A stretch of 64,000 nucleotides of DNA from Cinclus cinclus. Taxonomy: Eukaryota; Chordata; Aves; Passeriformes; Cinclidae. The stretch spans positions 131,733,332-131,797,331 of the forward strand of contig NC_085046.1 of NCBI RefSeq assembly GCF_963662255.1. Reading direction: 5' to 3'. Below, one piece after another: positions 27,401 to 42,400 of the stretch. Numbering within the stretch: the first letter of the stretch is position 1; each line of letters opens with the position of its first letter. The translations under genes were made by a program, and so were the position numbers. The notes under the pieces are model-generated. The model saw nothing but the letters and a program-made list of their open reading frames with translations. It was not told where the DNA came from and did no database searches.

Positions 27401-30400
27401 GATCCTCTATCACGTCCTGTGCGTATCACTCTGGTCTGCCTTCGAGAGTCTCGAGCTCCAGCAGACGATCTACCAGAAGATCCTCCTCCACTTCCACCAA
27501 CCCCTGAACTCCAGCGACTTCTAGAAGATTTGGATTATTTATTGTTTTAATACAGCAGCATACTTTGGGGATTACTTCAAGAGTCTTTAGTTTTAATATT
27601 AATAACTTATAAACAGTCTCTGAAAAATACTGCAGCTTGACTTCACAGACAAACACTATAAAAGTAACTCTCAAAACTAGAAAGAACGAGAACACCAGGA
27701 AACTGATAAAATTCTGAAATATGGAGGAGAAATTAAAAAAACAGGACTCAGATTGGAACTTGCACTCTTTCCTAATCATAGCCACATGGATGTGTACATG
27801 TATAAACACATATAAGGATCAATTCCCAGATTTTCTAAAAGCAACAGCATAACATTTAACACTCATCTGTCAATTTCTTGCTATAAAAGCACACCTACAC
27901 CAACTTCACTGTCAGAAGATGACTGTACTTGGGTGGATCTTCTAAAGATTGAGATACTTGATTTACATTAAGAAATTGGTTCAGATTACATTGGAAAAAT
28001 CAAGTAATCTTCTCTACTGCAAAAGAAATCTTACACTAGATAGTTCTCTGATCCTCAGGGAGTTTTCAAGAGACACTCAACTTTTTACCTATTCCTGTTG
28101 CAGAAATCAACATCAACTGCATACATTGCAAAAATGTGCCTGAACTGACTAAACAGTTTCTTTGTTTCCATGAACCAGCATCAAAATAAGGCAACAAAAA
28201 AAAAAGACAGTGATCTGTAAAAATAGACATCTCACCATCATTACAACTATCCACTAATAATTATCACCACAGACATGTGTCAACTGAATCTGCTCTGAAT
28301 TTAAGACAAGATAATCTGCTGCCATGAAAGACAAGAGACTCTAGTTTGTTCTTCAAGGTTAACTAGGCTTTATCTTGTAATACATCTTAAAGGAATTTGG
28401 ATATGGTATTACTGCTACTTAATAATCGGTATCAGCAGAACCCTCCTGCTATCAACCACTTCAAGTCTCAAATGCCTTTCAAGAAAAACAATTAAGATCA
28501 GACATGAAAATAAAGACATGTTCTCTGAAACAGTATCTAATAAATTTACATGAAAATTCTATCATATGAGGCTATTATAAGCTAATTAAATAAGAATACT
28601 TGTCTTACACTGTATGCCTTCAGTTGATTACTAGCACCTTTTTAATTGGGTTTTCTTTTTCCTCCTGACAAGAACCTGCAACCACAGAGTAACTCAAGTG
28701 TCTGCTTAAAACAAGGCCCTGTCAGACACATCTGTATTTTTAGAATTCTAGCTAGTGACCGCACAGCCAATGACAAGACGAAAAGCACTTCAATTATGTC
28801 TTTAGGAAAAGTCTTGTCTTATGAGATAGAAAGAGAATTTAAAAAAAATACTACTGAAAACAGAAAAAAAACCCAACAAAGAATGTGACATTTAAAACTA
28901 AATGAACCACTTAAACTGTTCTAAAGGTGGGAAGGTGGCTGAGAGGAAAAGAACAGGGCTGAGGAGAAGTCAAATTCTACCTAAAGCAACTCTCAATTCA
29001 ACCCTCTGCAGGGAGGTATGGAGTTAAAGAAAAAGTTCTGTATTGGATATTAATACTTACTACAGATGCATTTTCTACTTTAAGTTATAAGCTACCAATG
29101 GCATAATTTAGACATCTAACAGTCAAAACCATTTTTATTTGTGTAATAATTCAAATATTCCCTGGGTGTCCTAACACAGTCCTGTTAAGGAGAATAAGGA
29201 CACAGCCATTGCTATTAAAGCCATCTAAACCAAAAATAAATATTAACATAAAGCAGGAATCTTTCATTTCATTTCTGTTCACCTACTAGTCTATCATATC
29301 TCTCCACTGTGCAGCAGCACACTAGCAATTTTCCAAATCCACTTATCTACTCTAATGGCTTCACAGTTTGAATGGCTTTAGATTCAATTTATTAAGATAA
29401 TTATTCCCTCCATTTAACAGACTAGTTATAGTGCCTACTGCTAGTCTAGTAGCAGTGACTATCTAGTTCAGTGACTTTTAACTACCTAGCTCTGAAACAT
29501 TCAAGAGAAGACATTAGGACCACTTCAGGGTTGGTCTCTAAGATTCAAATAATTTTAACACATCATGCTTAGATGAGAATAATGAGGTAAAAAACATGTT
29601 ACACATTCCACAGTAAGTTCTTAAACATGACAATACTAGTTTGTCTTTGAAGTTTAACACATGGATTTTTAGGTTCAGATGCATAATGATTTCAGAAAAA
29701 ATTTGGGAAGGTTATGGATTATTCTTCACGCAACTAAGGCCCAAATGAAATTAGGTTATTTGGTAATAAATAAACCAACAAATTTTCTGGAAATTCATAG
29801 AAAATATGCTCCTTCTTAACAAATTATTCACATGCAGAAACTACAGTTCTCCTTACTACAGGTAGTAACCTTAGGAAGCAGCATAGTTAGCATGTCTTAT
29901 AAAAACATGTAACAAAGATATTACTGTCATTATGGAATGAAAATTACATTTTTATAGAAAAGGGACACCATCAATTTTAAAACTAATGACAAGAAATCTT
30001 GATCTATACAGTACATTTTGTGTACAGAACAATTTTAAAGGCTCTGAGAAACAACCTTTTCCAAATGCTCCTTTTTGATTACTACGTATAGGACCCTAGC
30101 TATCAACACACCACTCATGACTTGGGGCAAGGGAGTGAAAGGCACAAAACAATGGAGCACATAATGAAGTTCTTCCTGCATAAATGCACTCATTTCACAT
30201 TATGCTTCTAGCCTATCATGGTTTAAATTGATAGTGTCCCTCTAAAAGACTGCTTTTCAAAAATCAAGAAACTAAAAAAACATTCAAAAGAAGACAGCAC
30301 AGCCTAAACCAAGTTATTCTTCACATATATATGAAGAACTCTCTGTATCCTATGTGCTGAAGGGTCACTTAAATGTCTTGTTATTTTAACCAAGTCAATC

Positions 30401-33400
30401 AAGGCTTTTTTGTTATACCCTACCTACACAACTGCTGTGATTATACGTTCCCTTAGACACACTGCATACAATTCATATATGTGTATACACATATACTCAA
30501 ATATGGAACAAACAGATTGCAGCCTCAATCCTATCAAAACTTACCCAAGGGTGTTGCCTGCCAGTCTGCCCAGAGTTTCAGAACCAGACAGAAACCATGG
30601 GGAGTCACTAGTCCTGCCTGGCCTGGATGTCCTTCCTGCCCCTGAGCCACTGCTCAACTTTGAACTGAAAGTAAAAGATGGTAAATCAGTCACAAAACAA
30701 TCCCAAATGGGTTAAGAACAAGACCTGGAATCCCAGGTTGAAATTCTCAGGGACTTAGTCTGGTAACATACCAGCTTAAGCAACACCCTTGGGGAATATT
30801 CCAAACTAATCTAACTGTATATTAAGAGAAAAAGAAAGTGGAAAGCATGCCTAACAGATCTTACGTACATCAGTAATCCATAATAGCACAGTTGCAAATA
30901 CATATTAAGCTAATTAATGATTTGAGTTAGCCACTGTGCTAAGTTTACATGTACATTAGTGTGTATGTACAAGCTGTAATCAGCAGTTCAATCTGTAAAC
31001 CTGAGCCTGAGTATGCTACTTCAATATGAAGTGGTTTAAATTCAAATTTGAACCATTAATTAGTCCTATTGAGGGGGACTTACCTGGACCAAGGACCACA
31101 GGTCTAGAAAGTGAGCCTTGCCAGATGGGACCGTTTTCAGAGTGGACTCTACATTAAGCTCTAAACAGTTCAACACAGCTTCTTTCTTAAAAATAATTTT
31201 TGGAGTAGTTTGTTTATTGAAGTTCAAGAGAGACTGACTCACTTTTTTTCCGAATCATGTATCAGAATCACATGTACTATTTCTTCCTATACCAGTTTGT
31301 CAAGCTAGGCTGTTTGGCTGCATCACCATAACCATTGTGTCTCTACTCAAAGTATCATTCCAAAACCTACTTTGAAAACAAACAAATAAAAACAAAACCA
31401 GAAAAGCAGCCAAGCTGCTTATTGCATTCATAAAGTAGCCTAGAAGAAAAGCATTTCTTACCCATCACTATTCTCAGGTTTACCCAATTCCAATCTGTCT
31501 GGTTGAACTGAAAAACCAATCCTGCAGACTCTACCATCCTGTATTTAGAACAAGAAAACCAAGTGTTCAAAACTGAAATGTAAGTCAAGTTTACAAAAAA
31601 AATTAAAACACAAGTCTTCAGTTACTGAAGAGTGTTAATCAATTTAATGTTAGAATAACTAATTTTAACTACATGATATCAAGCTTGTTACCTGAGAAGA
31701 TTTCAGCAACTTACCTCCAGAAGAAATGCAGCATGATTTGGTCCCACCACACACTGTTTAATAGTGGCCTGCTCCAATACATTCAAAGGCGGGTGGCTGA
31801 AAATAAAAGATTCTTCACATTAAGAAGTCATTTAGTGATGAAGATTTTAATAATATAATTTATCATTACTGAGAACCTCACATTTTCTTCCTGTGTTATC
31901 TGAACCGTGTCACCTGAAGCATTTCTGGACTTCACTATCAGTAGCATTGAGGATTTCTAAGGCTCCATCACCTACAGTACCAACATCTGCTTCTTTTTGC
32001 TGTTAGAGAAATTGTACTTCCCTAAATTATTTAGAGCAGTATGTGATATGCCTTACCTGTTTAAATTATATTTGTTCAGCTTCTCTGAAACTTCCCTTAA
32101 TCTGAAACAGAAAGAAATGAAGCTGTTACTTGATGACATACCCCACAGTCCCCAACATCCACTCACACAGCATATTTATGATGTTATGGGAACAACTTAC
32201 CACCACATTTATTCAAGTTTAATATAAACACTACTTGGTGTTGGAAGGCTGTTTAAGAACTGGATAGTGTTCAGCTTCAAATTAGGTTTTTGTTTTGGTG
32301 GTTTTTTGTTTTGGAGTTTTACCCTTGCCACAGAACCAATGTTTGCTTGCACTTCTGTGTGTTTTACAAGTCGCTATCAAAAACCACAACTCCTTCCTTG
32401 TTACAACCATTTACAACTTCATGCACAAAATATACATATAAAACAATGACCACGAACTGAAGATATACTTGTATTTCCTTGTATAAGTTTGAACACAGTA
32501 TCCCAGAGGAAAAAGCATTAATCTTCTAGGAAATCCAAGTATGTGGCATGTGAGAGCCAAAAACATGACAGTAAATTCCCCAAAATAGAAAACACAAGGA
32601 AACAGATGAGCCAACAGCAAAAAGGGACAAAAACAAATTCTGACTAACAGAAGAAACAATCCAAAGAAACATCACTATTTATAGGGTAATGTAAAACATT
32701 ACCTTAACTAAAGGTAAACAATGTTTCCAGAAGTTCAAAATATCAGAGCATAAGAAAGGGCCAACACACATACCACCGCGGCTTACAGGATATTGTGTCC
32801 AGAAGTAGAAAGCAACAGAGTAATTTCTAAACTAATTTCTAATCCAAAAATCCTCTACAGACAACAAAGACACGTCAATACTATCAGGCAGGCGTGTCAA
32901 TTAAAGCCTGGGTTCCTTTCTTCCCAAAGGACATAAGCAATCTGAAAAAGCCCCTGAAGAGTTTCCAATTATAATCAGAGTATTTGCTTTATATCAAGAT
33001 ATAAAATCGAGACAAATTCTGTAAAAACCGTGCAAGGTCTTTGTAATTAAGATTTTAAAAATATCGTATTTGGTACCATGCTCATCCTAGCATAAATCCA
33101 CACACTTTTCTAAACCTAACAAAAAGACAGGCACACCAGCACTGTATTCCTCTGTTTGAATCCATCTCTTTAAATCCTTCATTTTTACTTGCTTCATTTC
33201 AGTTTCTACACACAAAGGACAACAGACTTCAGATACTTGCAAACCCTGAGCATAAGAAAACAGACTAGAGGTTCAAACAGTGAAATCTTAACATTATCAA
33301 CAGTGTTTAAAGTATTTTCCAGAGGGAAACAAAAATAAGGAAAAAAATCTCTGTTTGAGGAACAAGGCATTTTATATTGATAGAAGTAACTTCCAAGGCC

Positions 33401-36400
33401 AAGAAGAAAGGAAAAGTGAAGACAGCAGGAAGGAACTGAATGTGTTTAGAACTGCCTTTTGCTACCCAAGCCAAGCTTCCGGTTTGTAAGCAGGTGATTT
33501 CACACTCCCAATTTCCAGCCACAACTATTTCACACAGGCCAAAAGTATATATGTAGATAAGGTTTCTGTGAAGACAACCCACAAGAGCAAGAGAAATTCC
33601 CAAACTTCCCATGCAAACTGTGCAAAAGGTACCCCACAAGAGTGAACTACTATGGGAGGCTGTGGAACAAACCCCAAGCTAAACAGCATACACTCCACAC
33701 TGGATCATATGGTTTTCTACAGCAAGCACGGATTGCTGAGTAATATCTGACAGGTTAAACATCCCTGAAGTTTCATGTCTTGAGTTTAACACCTAACACT
33801 TTCCCACAGGAATCCTGAGCAGTTTCCCATTAACATTTCTCTCCTGGAAAGCATGAACAATAACTACAGAATAGGAAAACCTATCTTTAAGCTTATTGCA
33901 CTGCCTTTAAGAAAAGTTGACAGCAAAAAAAAAATGTAGCACTTTATTGGAGATCATTATTAGAGTAGTCTATGAGCAACATTTAAAGTCTCTTTATCTG
34001 AGCCTTGGTCACAACACCAGACCACTACCAAAGAAATAGATGTATTTAAATTTAAAAAAAAAAATCCTTTTATACCTGCAAAAAATGAAGTTATAGGAAA
34101 GAAATACGCTCAGAAAGCAAAGACTCAATAGGCAATGAACCCATGAGTAACATCAATCTCAAGAGAGCAGGTCTATCTGCAACAAGCACAGGCCAAAAGA
34201 GATCTAACATTGCTGAAGAGAGGCTGCTATCAACCTTTAGCAGGAGGGAACACAGAAAGCTATAAGCAACAATGCTGAAAGAGCTAAACTCTTCTACGCA
34301 AAGAAAAAAAAAAGTAAAAAATGTCTCATGCCTCAATCGTCTCATATGCAACTGCTGTTACAACAAAATTAACAAGTACTGCTCATAAGCTCCTACAAGT
34401 CCACAAGGAACTGAATTTGATGCAGAACACCACTGGAGTTGCTCCCTGCTGGGCTGCTGGCTCTACCCTCATTCCTCCCCTTTCTTGCGCTGGCACCAGC
34501 ATTCACATGAACACCAATCACAAAACCAAACCAGCAAACAAGAACAAAGCGGAAAGATGTGTTTGTACATTCTGTATGGAGAGTCTCTCTGTGTAAATAA
34601 AAACTTTAAATAATTTCCTGCAGCAATCTAAGCCTTTCTACCCGCACAACTGCAGGAGATTGTACCACTGACCCTCTGTAGGGAAAAGCTTATTTAAGAT
34701 CAGGATCATTTTAATAATATAGTGCAATAATTTCAACTGATGGTGCTCTGGAGGAAGAGCAGAGATGATTTAGTTAATTCTCACATCAAGGTTAACATTT
34801 TCATGAAGACCTTTCTGTGATAAATAAAATCTCCAATATACATGCCTTGACAGACTACACTTCAAAAAGCTCTCACTAAAAGCAATTAAACTATTTCAAA
34901 GGACAAATTTAGAAGCAACAAGTATTTTCATCACAAACATTTCTGAAGAAATGCACTTATCTGGCAACACTTTTAGACAAAAAGTTTAGTGATGATAGCT
35001 CCTATATCAAGACACACATCCTTGAAATATTATTACTGAAATTAATCCAAAAATAGTTGTGAGGAAAACAAAGTCAGCTTGTCTAAACTAAGCAGGGATT
35101 TCTTTAATTTCAAATTCATCAGCTCCAATTTCTAGCCTCTAGAAACTGATCAGAATAGAAGGGATCTACTTTCACACTAAGCAACCAAAAAGGCTCTATG
35201 TCAGGACTACCACAGCTCAGATTTCCAACATGGCACTTTTATTCATCACAAGACATTACTTTTCACAAAGATTTCTGTTTCCAGGCAAGTTTATCTCAGG
35301 ACCCAACCTTCCACCACAACTTGCTTTATAAAAGCAGGTTAGGCTCAAGAATGCGGAGGAGTTACAGAGCAACTCCATTTCAAAATACTGAAGGTAAGAG
35401 TTGCAGAGAAAGAAAAGTTATTTTATTAAAAAACAACCAAATAAGCAAAACATAAACCAGCCAAACAAAAAACCACACAGGCACACACAAACAAAGCAAA
35501 AACCCCATACCCCTAAAACCCCCAAAATCAGCTTGGTATGACGAACAACTTTAAGCAGGGAAATAAGAAATAAAGCTACTTCAGACTTGGTAGATTTTTC
35601 TATGTGATCAGTCTCTTTAAGTCAACTTAATACGTCAGTGAAGTCTATAAGCCAACAAACATGAGACTTCCACACCAGAGCAGACAGAAGTATACAAGTA
35701 CCCACTACATTGCTTTTCCAGGGAAAGGCTAATACTAACACTAAAAAAATAACAAGCAGATATCCAAGGGGACACACGCACATGACACAATCCATTAAGC
35801 ACTGGAGAACAATATTACATACCTATCAACACTTAAAAGGTAAGTACAACCTTCATTCCAGTCCCTTAGCTGAGATCCTGAAGAGCTCTGAGCACAGCAA
35901 GCCAGACCCAAGGAAGCACCTATGTGGTGGGGCCAGTTTACAGGTTTTTGGCCCAGCAGAGCTGCACAACCTCCAGATCAAAGACCTCTCACACCTGCCT
36001 GTCTTGAACCACGTGGAAATGAGCTCCTGTGCCTGTCTACCAGTGTCATGAAAACAGAGTTTCAGAAATACAGAAAATGGACACCAGTGAAAAGCTTAAG
36101 CAAATACATTATCTTTGTTTCCTAATCCCAGGATAACTTAGACACTAGATGCTGTCACTGATGTAAGGTCACACCCAGCTATCTTCCATGCCACAATACA
36201 GCATATAAAAGGATCCTGCCCCCAGCTGCCATCTCAAACATTAGAGAGAAGCTTCCAAGGGAACAGCCTTCCATAGCTACACCTTTCTCCTACTGGAATA
36301 AATGAAGATACAGAGTGTGCTTTAAGTTATTCTGGGTAGGAAGGGGGGGGGAGTATCCATAAAATCAAATGCTAAAGTACCACACAAAAGCAGGCAATAA

Positions 36401-39400
36401 GGTTACCTGTAGAAAATGTACATAAGGAAAAAAAAAAGAAATTCCAAGCACAAGTACAAAATGACAAGCTCCAAGGTAACCAACACCACTCAGCAGGGTA
36501 GAGGAATAATGTGTTTAGACTGTAATACACAGATCACTAAAAATAACTAGATGACAAAGAAACCCATTCCTCTACTCAGTCAGTAATCAGGGGAACCACG
36601 GCTTACACTGTGTCCTTTCCACATTTCAAGAATTATAAATTAAGACTATTCGGTTATTACGTACTAAACCAACACCTACTTCTCAGGAAATCCCCAAGCT
36701 GCAAATTCTTAGAAGCTGGAAAAGCATCACTGTATGTTTGCCCTATTCTAACACTGTTCTCCAATTAATCTAGCACTGGCCTCTGCCACAAACTGGAGGA
36801 AAATAAGATGGACTTCTTGTCTGACTTGAACAGCTGTTCTTGTATTTCACAGTATCAGCCAGCACAGGTTTACAGAACATGGCTCCCAAACTTTATTTCC
36901 TATTTTGCAGGATTGTCAATTTGGTTGATATAGGTAGTTCTGATCACTTAATAGTTCTCTCTGGAATAATGGTAACGCACTGTGCTAAATCTGTAATCTG
37001 CAGTAGAATGCTAATATGGCAAAGATCAAACAAAATAATGTCCTGAAAACAGCTTTCTGTTACTGAAAAGTTTTCAGGTAATACAGTGATTGCAGAATTA
37101 AAATTCTCTAATAGACCATTACTATTTAATGATATAACAACACTGATGTAGATAATGACCTAAGTTGGGTATTAGATAGCCCACAAGAAAGTTAAAGCAT
37201 AACAAGAAACAATACCAAAAACAGGACATGTATTTTAGTTCTAGTTTTAAGAAAAAAAAAAACAGATTCCATATACTTTATAGAAGAACAAGGGGACAGC
37301 AGTGTATATGGCCTAGAAAGGCTTACAGTGCTATGTTCCACAAAACCCACACAGAAGCTGTTGATGTTCAGACTGGATGAGCAGACAGTGAGGTGAACCA
37401 GAAACTGTCTGAACTTCTGGGTCCAGAGGGTGATTAGTGCCATGAGGCTGCAGGCCAGTGACAAGCTGTGCACCCCACAGGTCAATACTGGGTCCAATCC
37501 TGCTCAACATCTTCATTAACAATCCAGATGATGGGACAGTGGGTACCCTCAGCAAGTTTCCTGATGACACCCAACTGGTGGATATGCTGGATGCTGCTGC
37601 CATCCAGAGCACAGCAACCTCATGACAACCTAGAAGAGGCAAGGCACAAATCCCTGCACCTCAGCAGGAACAACCACAGGCACAAGAACAACCACATGCC
37701 AGAGACCGTCCAGCTGGAGGACAGCATGGCAGAAAAGGACCTGGAAGTCCTAGTGGCCACCAGCTTGAACAACATCCAATAATGCCCTGCAGCAAAAAAG
37801 ATAAAACAGCGTTCTGGCTGCAATAAAGTATTGCCAGCACACTGAGGCAGACAATCCTTCTCTTTATTCAACACTCATGAGGCCAATCTGGAGATCTGGG
37901 CTCCCCGCTACAAGAGAGACATGAGCATACTGGATGGAGTCTAGCAAAGGGACACAAAAACGACTAAGGGACTAAAAGCATCTCTCACAAGAGGAAAGGC
38001 TGAGACAGTTGGGACTTGAGCCTAGAGAAGAGAAAGCCCTGGGGGGACTTACCAACATATATGAACATCTAAGGCAAAGGCAGTAAAGGGGACATAGTCA
38101 GACTCTTTCCAGTGGCATCCACTGACAGGACCAGAGGCAGCAGACACACACCAAAACACAGGAGGTTCTGTCTGAACATCAGGAAAAACTTTCTTTGCTG
38201 TGAGAGTAACCAATTACACAGGGTGCTCAGGGAGACTGTAGTCTCAACCCCTCAGAGTTATTGAAAAACCATCTGAACACAGTCCTGGACAACCAGCTGT
38301 AGATGGCTCTGCCTGAGAATGGGACCAGATGATATCCAGAGGTCCCTTCAACCTCAGCCATTCTGCAACTGATTTTGAGGACTTAATGCTTTCAGGATGT
38401 GATCTCCACATATTTCACTTGAAGGCACAGCAGCAAAAGGAGGGGATTCGCCATTGAAAAGCTAGGAGCTCATGTTTTGCTCTACAGAATTCCTCTAAGG
38501 TCAGTGGCACAGGAAAAAGGTTACACCAATGAGTCAGGAAAGTGTCAAAGAGATACACATTCAGTAAAAAAAAAAAAAAAAAAACCATGGGTACTTAAAT
38601 ATCCATCTGGAAGTACTCTTGTTTTAGCAGGAACAGCAAGGCCAAGGGAAGACACCTGCAGAATTTGCAAAATGCCTTTAACTAGCAATGAATTCTTAAG
38701 CTGGGCAACTGATTACTCTAGCTCAGAATCTACTTACACCCTTTCTTCTGATTTAAGTGACACAGAAAACATCCCCCTCTGAATAAAAATAAAACCCAGA
38801 ACCATAACCCCACACCACAATGCAGAGGAGATGGCCATAGCCTAGCTCAAGAGGAATACAAAGTCAATCATGCTAATTTTTAAATAAGCAAACACCCATA
38901 AGCTACAAAACAGCATAGCCTTTTTTCTGAATAAAAAAGGGTTGCAGTTAACAGTCTGAATACAAACAAGAAGAAATCACAAAAGGTATGATCCTGCCAC
39001 AGAGGAGTTACAGCATGCCTACATGCTATTTAGCACATTATCTAGAGGACTTGGTAGTGAAGTAGATCTACAGCTACAAGTTGTCTAAATATCTAGTGTT
39101 GTTTCTGGGGAGGAAAAAAGAAATATACACTACAGGAGAATGAGTCAGACTTCTTCTGAGGCCCTTCTATGGCAGTAAGTTTCAAAAAGTACAGTTTGCA
39201 AATCCAGACAGAAATCTGTTCTCTGGTGAAGAATGCATCAAATCATCATTTTGTGGTCCCATAATCTGTTCAACTGCACCAAGTCCTTGCAGCTTAACAG
39301 ATAAGTTCAGTCCTTTTGTTTAACAGATAGCAGAAAGCTATTTCTTTAGCCAGAAACCACAACAACTGAACTGGATCAACCAACTCAGTTAGGTGAATTC

Positions 39401-42400
39401 TGAATCTTAAAATTAAGGTTATAAGCTATTTAAATATCCACCATTTTAGGAAGTGTATCCTCTTGTGATAATAAAACACAAATAATGGGAATTTAGAACC
39501 CTATGGGTTCTAAGTTCAAGGATACTTGAAAAATACGCCCATGATAATAGCATGAGCAGTGTTACTGCACTGAACAATAAACAAATGCTAGCTATCAAAA
39601 TACAGCTAGGAAGCTGTATACTTGTTTAACTAGAATGAGTGAAAATTAAAAGGCCCAATTAAGGCGAAGAAAAGAAAAAAAATCTTATTTTTACAGTCAG
39701 ATCATTGCTGTAGTGGTTCCATTTAAAAAATGCTATCGAAATAAAAATCCAGTCACTGAAAATCACAGACCTTTTGTGTCCCATTGTGATAAGACTGTTA
39801 TTGCTCCTTCAGGAGCTCATTATGAGCCACCAGGGAGGCTGTGAATTTACCAGAATACCACCTTAAAGCCTGGAGAACCAGGTTCTGGGCCCAGTTGAGG
39901 CTACTGGGGGAACCCAAATAATCTCTTAACCATTTTCTTTTGCTCTAAGCTTTTGGGAACTGTGACAACTTTGTGCAAAGTTGGAAAACAGCCTTTGATT
40001 AGAGCATTCAAATCGTATAAAAATATTTTCAAAAGTAAGAATGGTTACATTATTAAATACTTTGTGTCTTGACTAGAGAAAAGCAACTGTATGTTTTGTA
40101 CAAGTGATTTTATTTAAAACAAAGCACAAACAAGAACTGAATTCTAATTGCTTTGCTATAAAGTCTAACGACCTTATTCTCATTCTGAATTAGTTTTAGC
40201 AACAGGGAAAGATCACTTAGCATGTCCAGTCCTTTACTTGCCAATTCCTCCAATTTCAAGCCTTGAAGTATTCAACAAAAACTCTGACATAACAGTGTTA
40301 TCTGCATGTCATTTATTCAAGCTTGCTAAAAACTGCCTTTTAAATGCCAGACCTTCTCACACTGCTCTGCCTTCCACTAAAAACACATCTTCAAAACCTT
40401 TCTCTCAGACACTGCATCTTTGATTTAGGTAAGAATGGACTGAGGCCTGGCATAAAGAGTAGAGAGCAAGCACCACGCCAGAAAAACAAGCAGCCAAATT
40501 GCTTTATCCAATTCACAGTGCAGGCAAAATAACTCCAAAGAAACTCCAGCTTCTGCGGTGCACAGCTCATCCCAGTACTTTCTTGCACTGCCAGAAAAAA
40601 ATTCTTTTTTCCATCTGTCTGCACCCCAGCCATGAAACTCCAAGTGCTCTCCTCAGTGCAACCAGTGTTTTGGTTCCCCTAGAACAGCTCATGAAGCAGC
40701 ACATTGAGTACCTCCTGCATCACATTTTGCCTGGGGCCATATTATTTCAGGTAACAGTCTTGCCAGATACAGAGTCTGCACCACAAGAGAAAAAAACAAA
40801 CTTAGGCCATTCCAGCAAAACAGCCTGTTAGTCCCCAGCCTTCCCGTGAGGAACAGGGCACTCCTTGCCAGATTACCTTCTGCCTATCCAATCTGCCCCA
40901 CAATGACAAGATGTTATGATCCATATCATTTGAAGGCTTAATTAAGTACCTTTAAATTACTGCTCTAGAGACAGACACCTTTGGTCAAAGTCAGTGAATT
41001 GTGTATACAATTACTTTAAAAAATGGAAAATGAGAAAAGAAAAACTGCTGTTAATAATATACTGCGGTCAAACCCGAAGGAAAGAGTTCCAACAACCTAA
41101 GATCTTCATTAAAGATCAGACAACAACTCACACTAAAGAATATGAAATGGATTAAAAGCCATAAATTCTCTTCATAAGAACACATCTTGATATTTACTGG
41201 AGAGGGAGAAAAAAATGCAGCTCTGACCATTTTCAGACTGGATAGAGAATACCAAGTTTCATACCATAAATGAAAAAATAAATAGAGAGCCATACTTAAG
41301 AAAATTAATTTTGCAAAATAATCAAGAAATTAAAATTATACCATCCTTACTGAAGGAAGTGACAAACTCCAATGTATTCAAACAACAACAGAGTAAGGTG
41401 TACATCCAACTTTATTCCCATAGGCAAATACTTATTCTCCAATTAAGTTTTAGAAAAAACACTGTAGCACAAACATTTGTTTATATTAAGTCAATGTCAG
41501 ACTCCACACTGGCACCTATACAGTGGAATTGCAATTTTCAGTAAAATCCAAGGATTCCAATCAAGATTCATTTCAGTGTATCAGAACTCCCTACACAAAC
41601 AGAAAAATAATCCACACCAAAGGAGAAAAAGGTGAGAGGCTGAGGAAACATAATGGATAATAGAGAATGAAGCTTAATGAAAGATGGTAAGCAATTTTTA
41701 AAAATGTTGTTTTATCACAGGTTTGGATTAAATAATCAACTACTACTTCTAGCACATAGAAAAAAAAAAGGCAGTATTAGCATCCAGCTTAACTAGAGAT
41801 GATGGCAAACATGCTGCAGAGAAAGTAACACCAGCAAGACCTGGGTACAGAGCAGTTTCATCTTCTAATGAACAGGCAAACTACAGCTGCATGGGTATAA
41901 TCACCCTCAGCTATTTGAGATATTTTGAACTGATTCATTTGACAAACAAAAAACACACTCTCTCAAAAGTGGATTATTTTTTGGGCTGTTCTTTGGCTGA
42001 AGACAAATTTCATAAGATTACTGAAGTCTCCAGCAGCCTTGATACTTTCATCTGCTTGTTACACTACTGCTGTCACAAATTAAACTGGCAGACTTCATGG
42101 CTGGCAATAAAACAATGATAGCAAGAAATCCCAACACAGCTAAATGTCCAAAATACTACTAATCATGGAAATGTTTTCAAAGTTTTTTATTCTGTGCCAC
42201 TGAATAAAACACCGTAATGTAAAAAATAAATCAGAAAGATGAGACCAAAATATCTTCAGGCATCTTTTCTGATAAAAGGCAGTAACCAGTTTAATGATGA
42301 AAAGCTGTCCAAAACACCATTACAGAAAATACACATTTCATCTCCACTGTGGATGAAGCAATTTGAGAAATCATCTCAACAGCAGCTGGCTCGGGATTAC

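Noticed and set aside
37192..37874. Overlapping frames of 84-104 codons on both strands
   Set aside because: They fall within the CR1 element; they are relics of its ORF2 and antisense shadows, not host genes.
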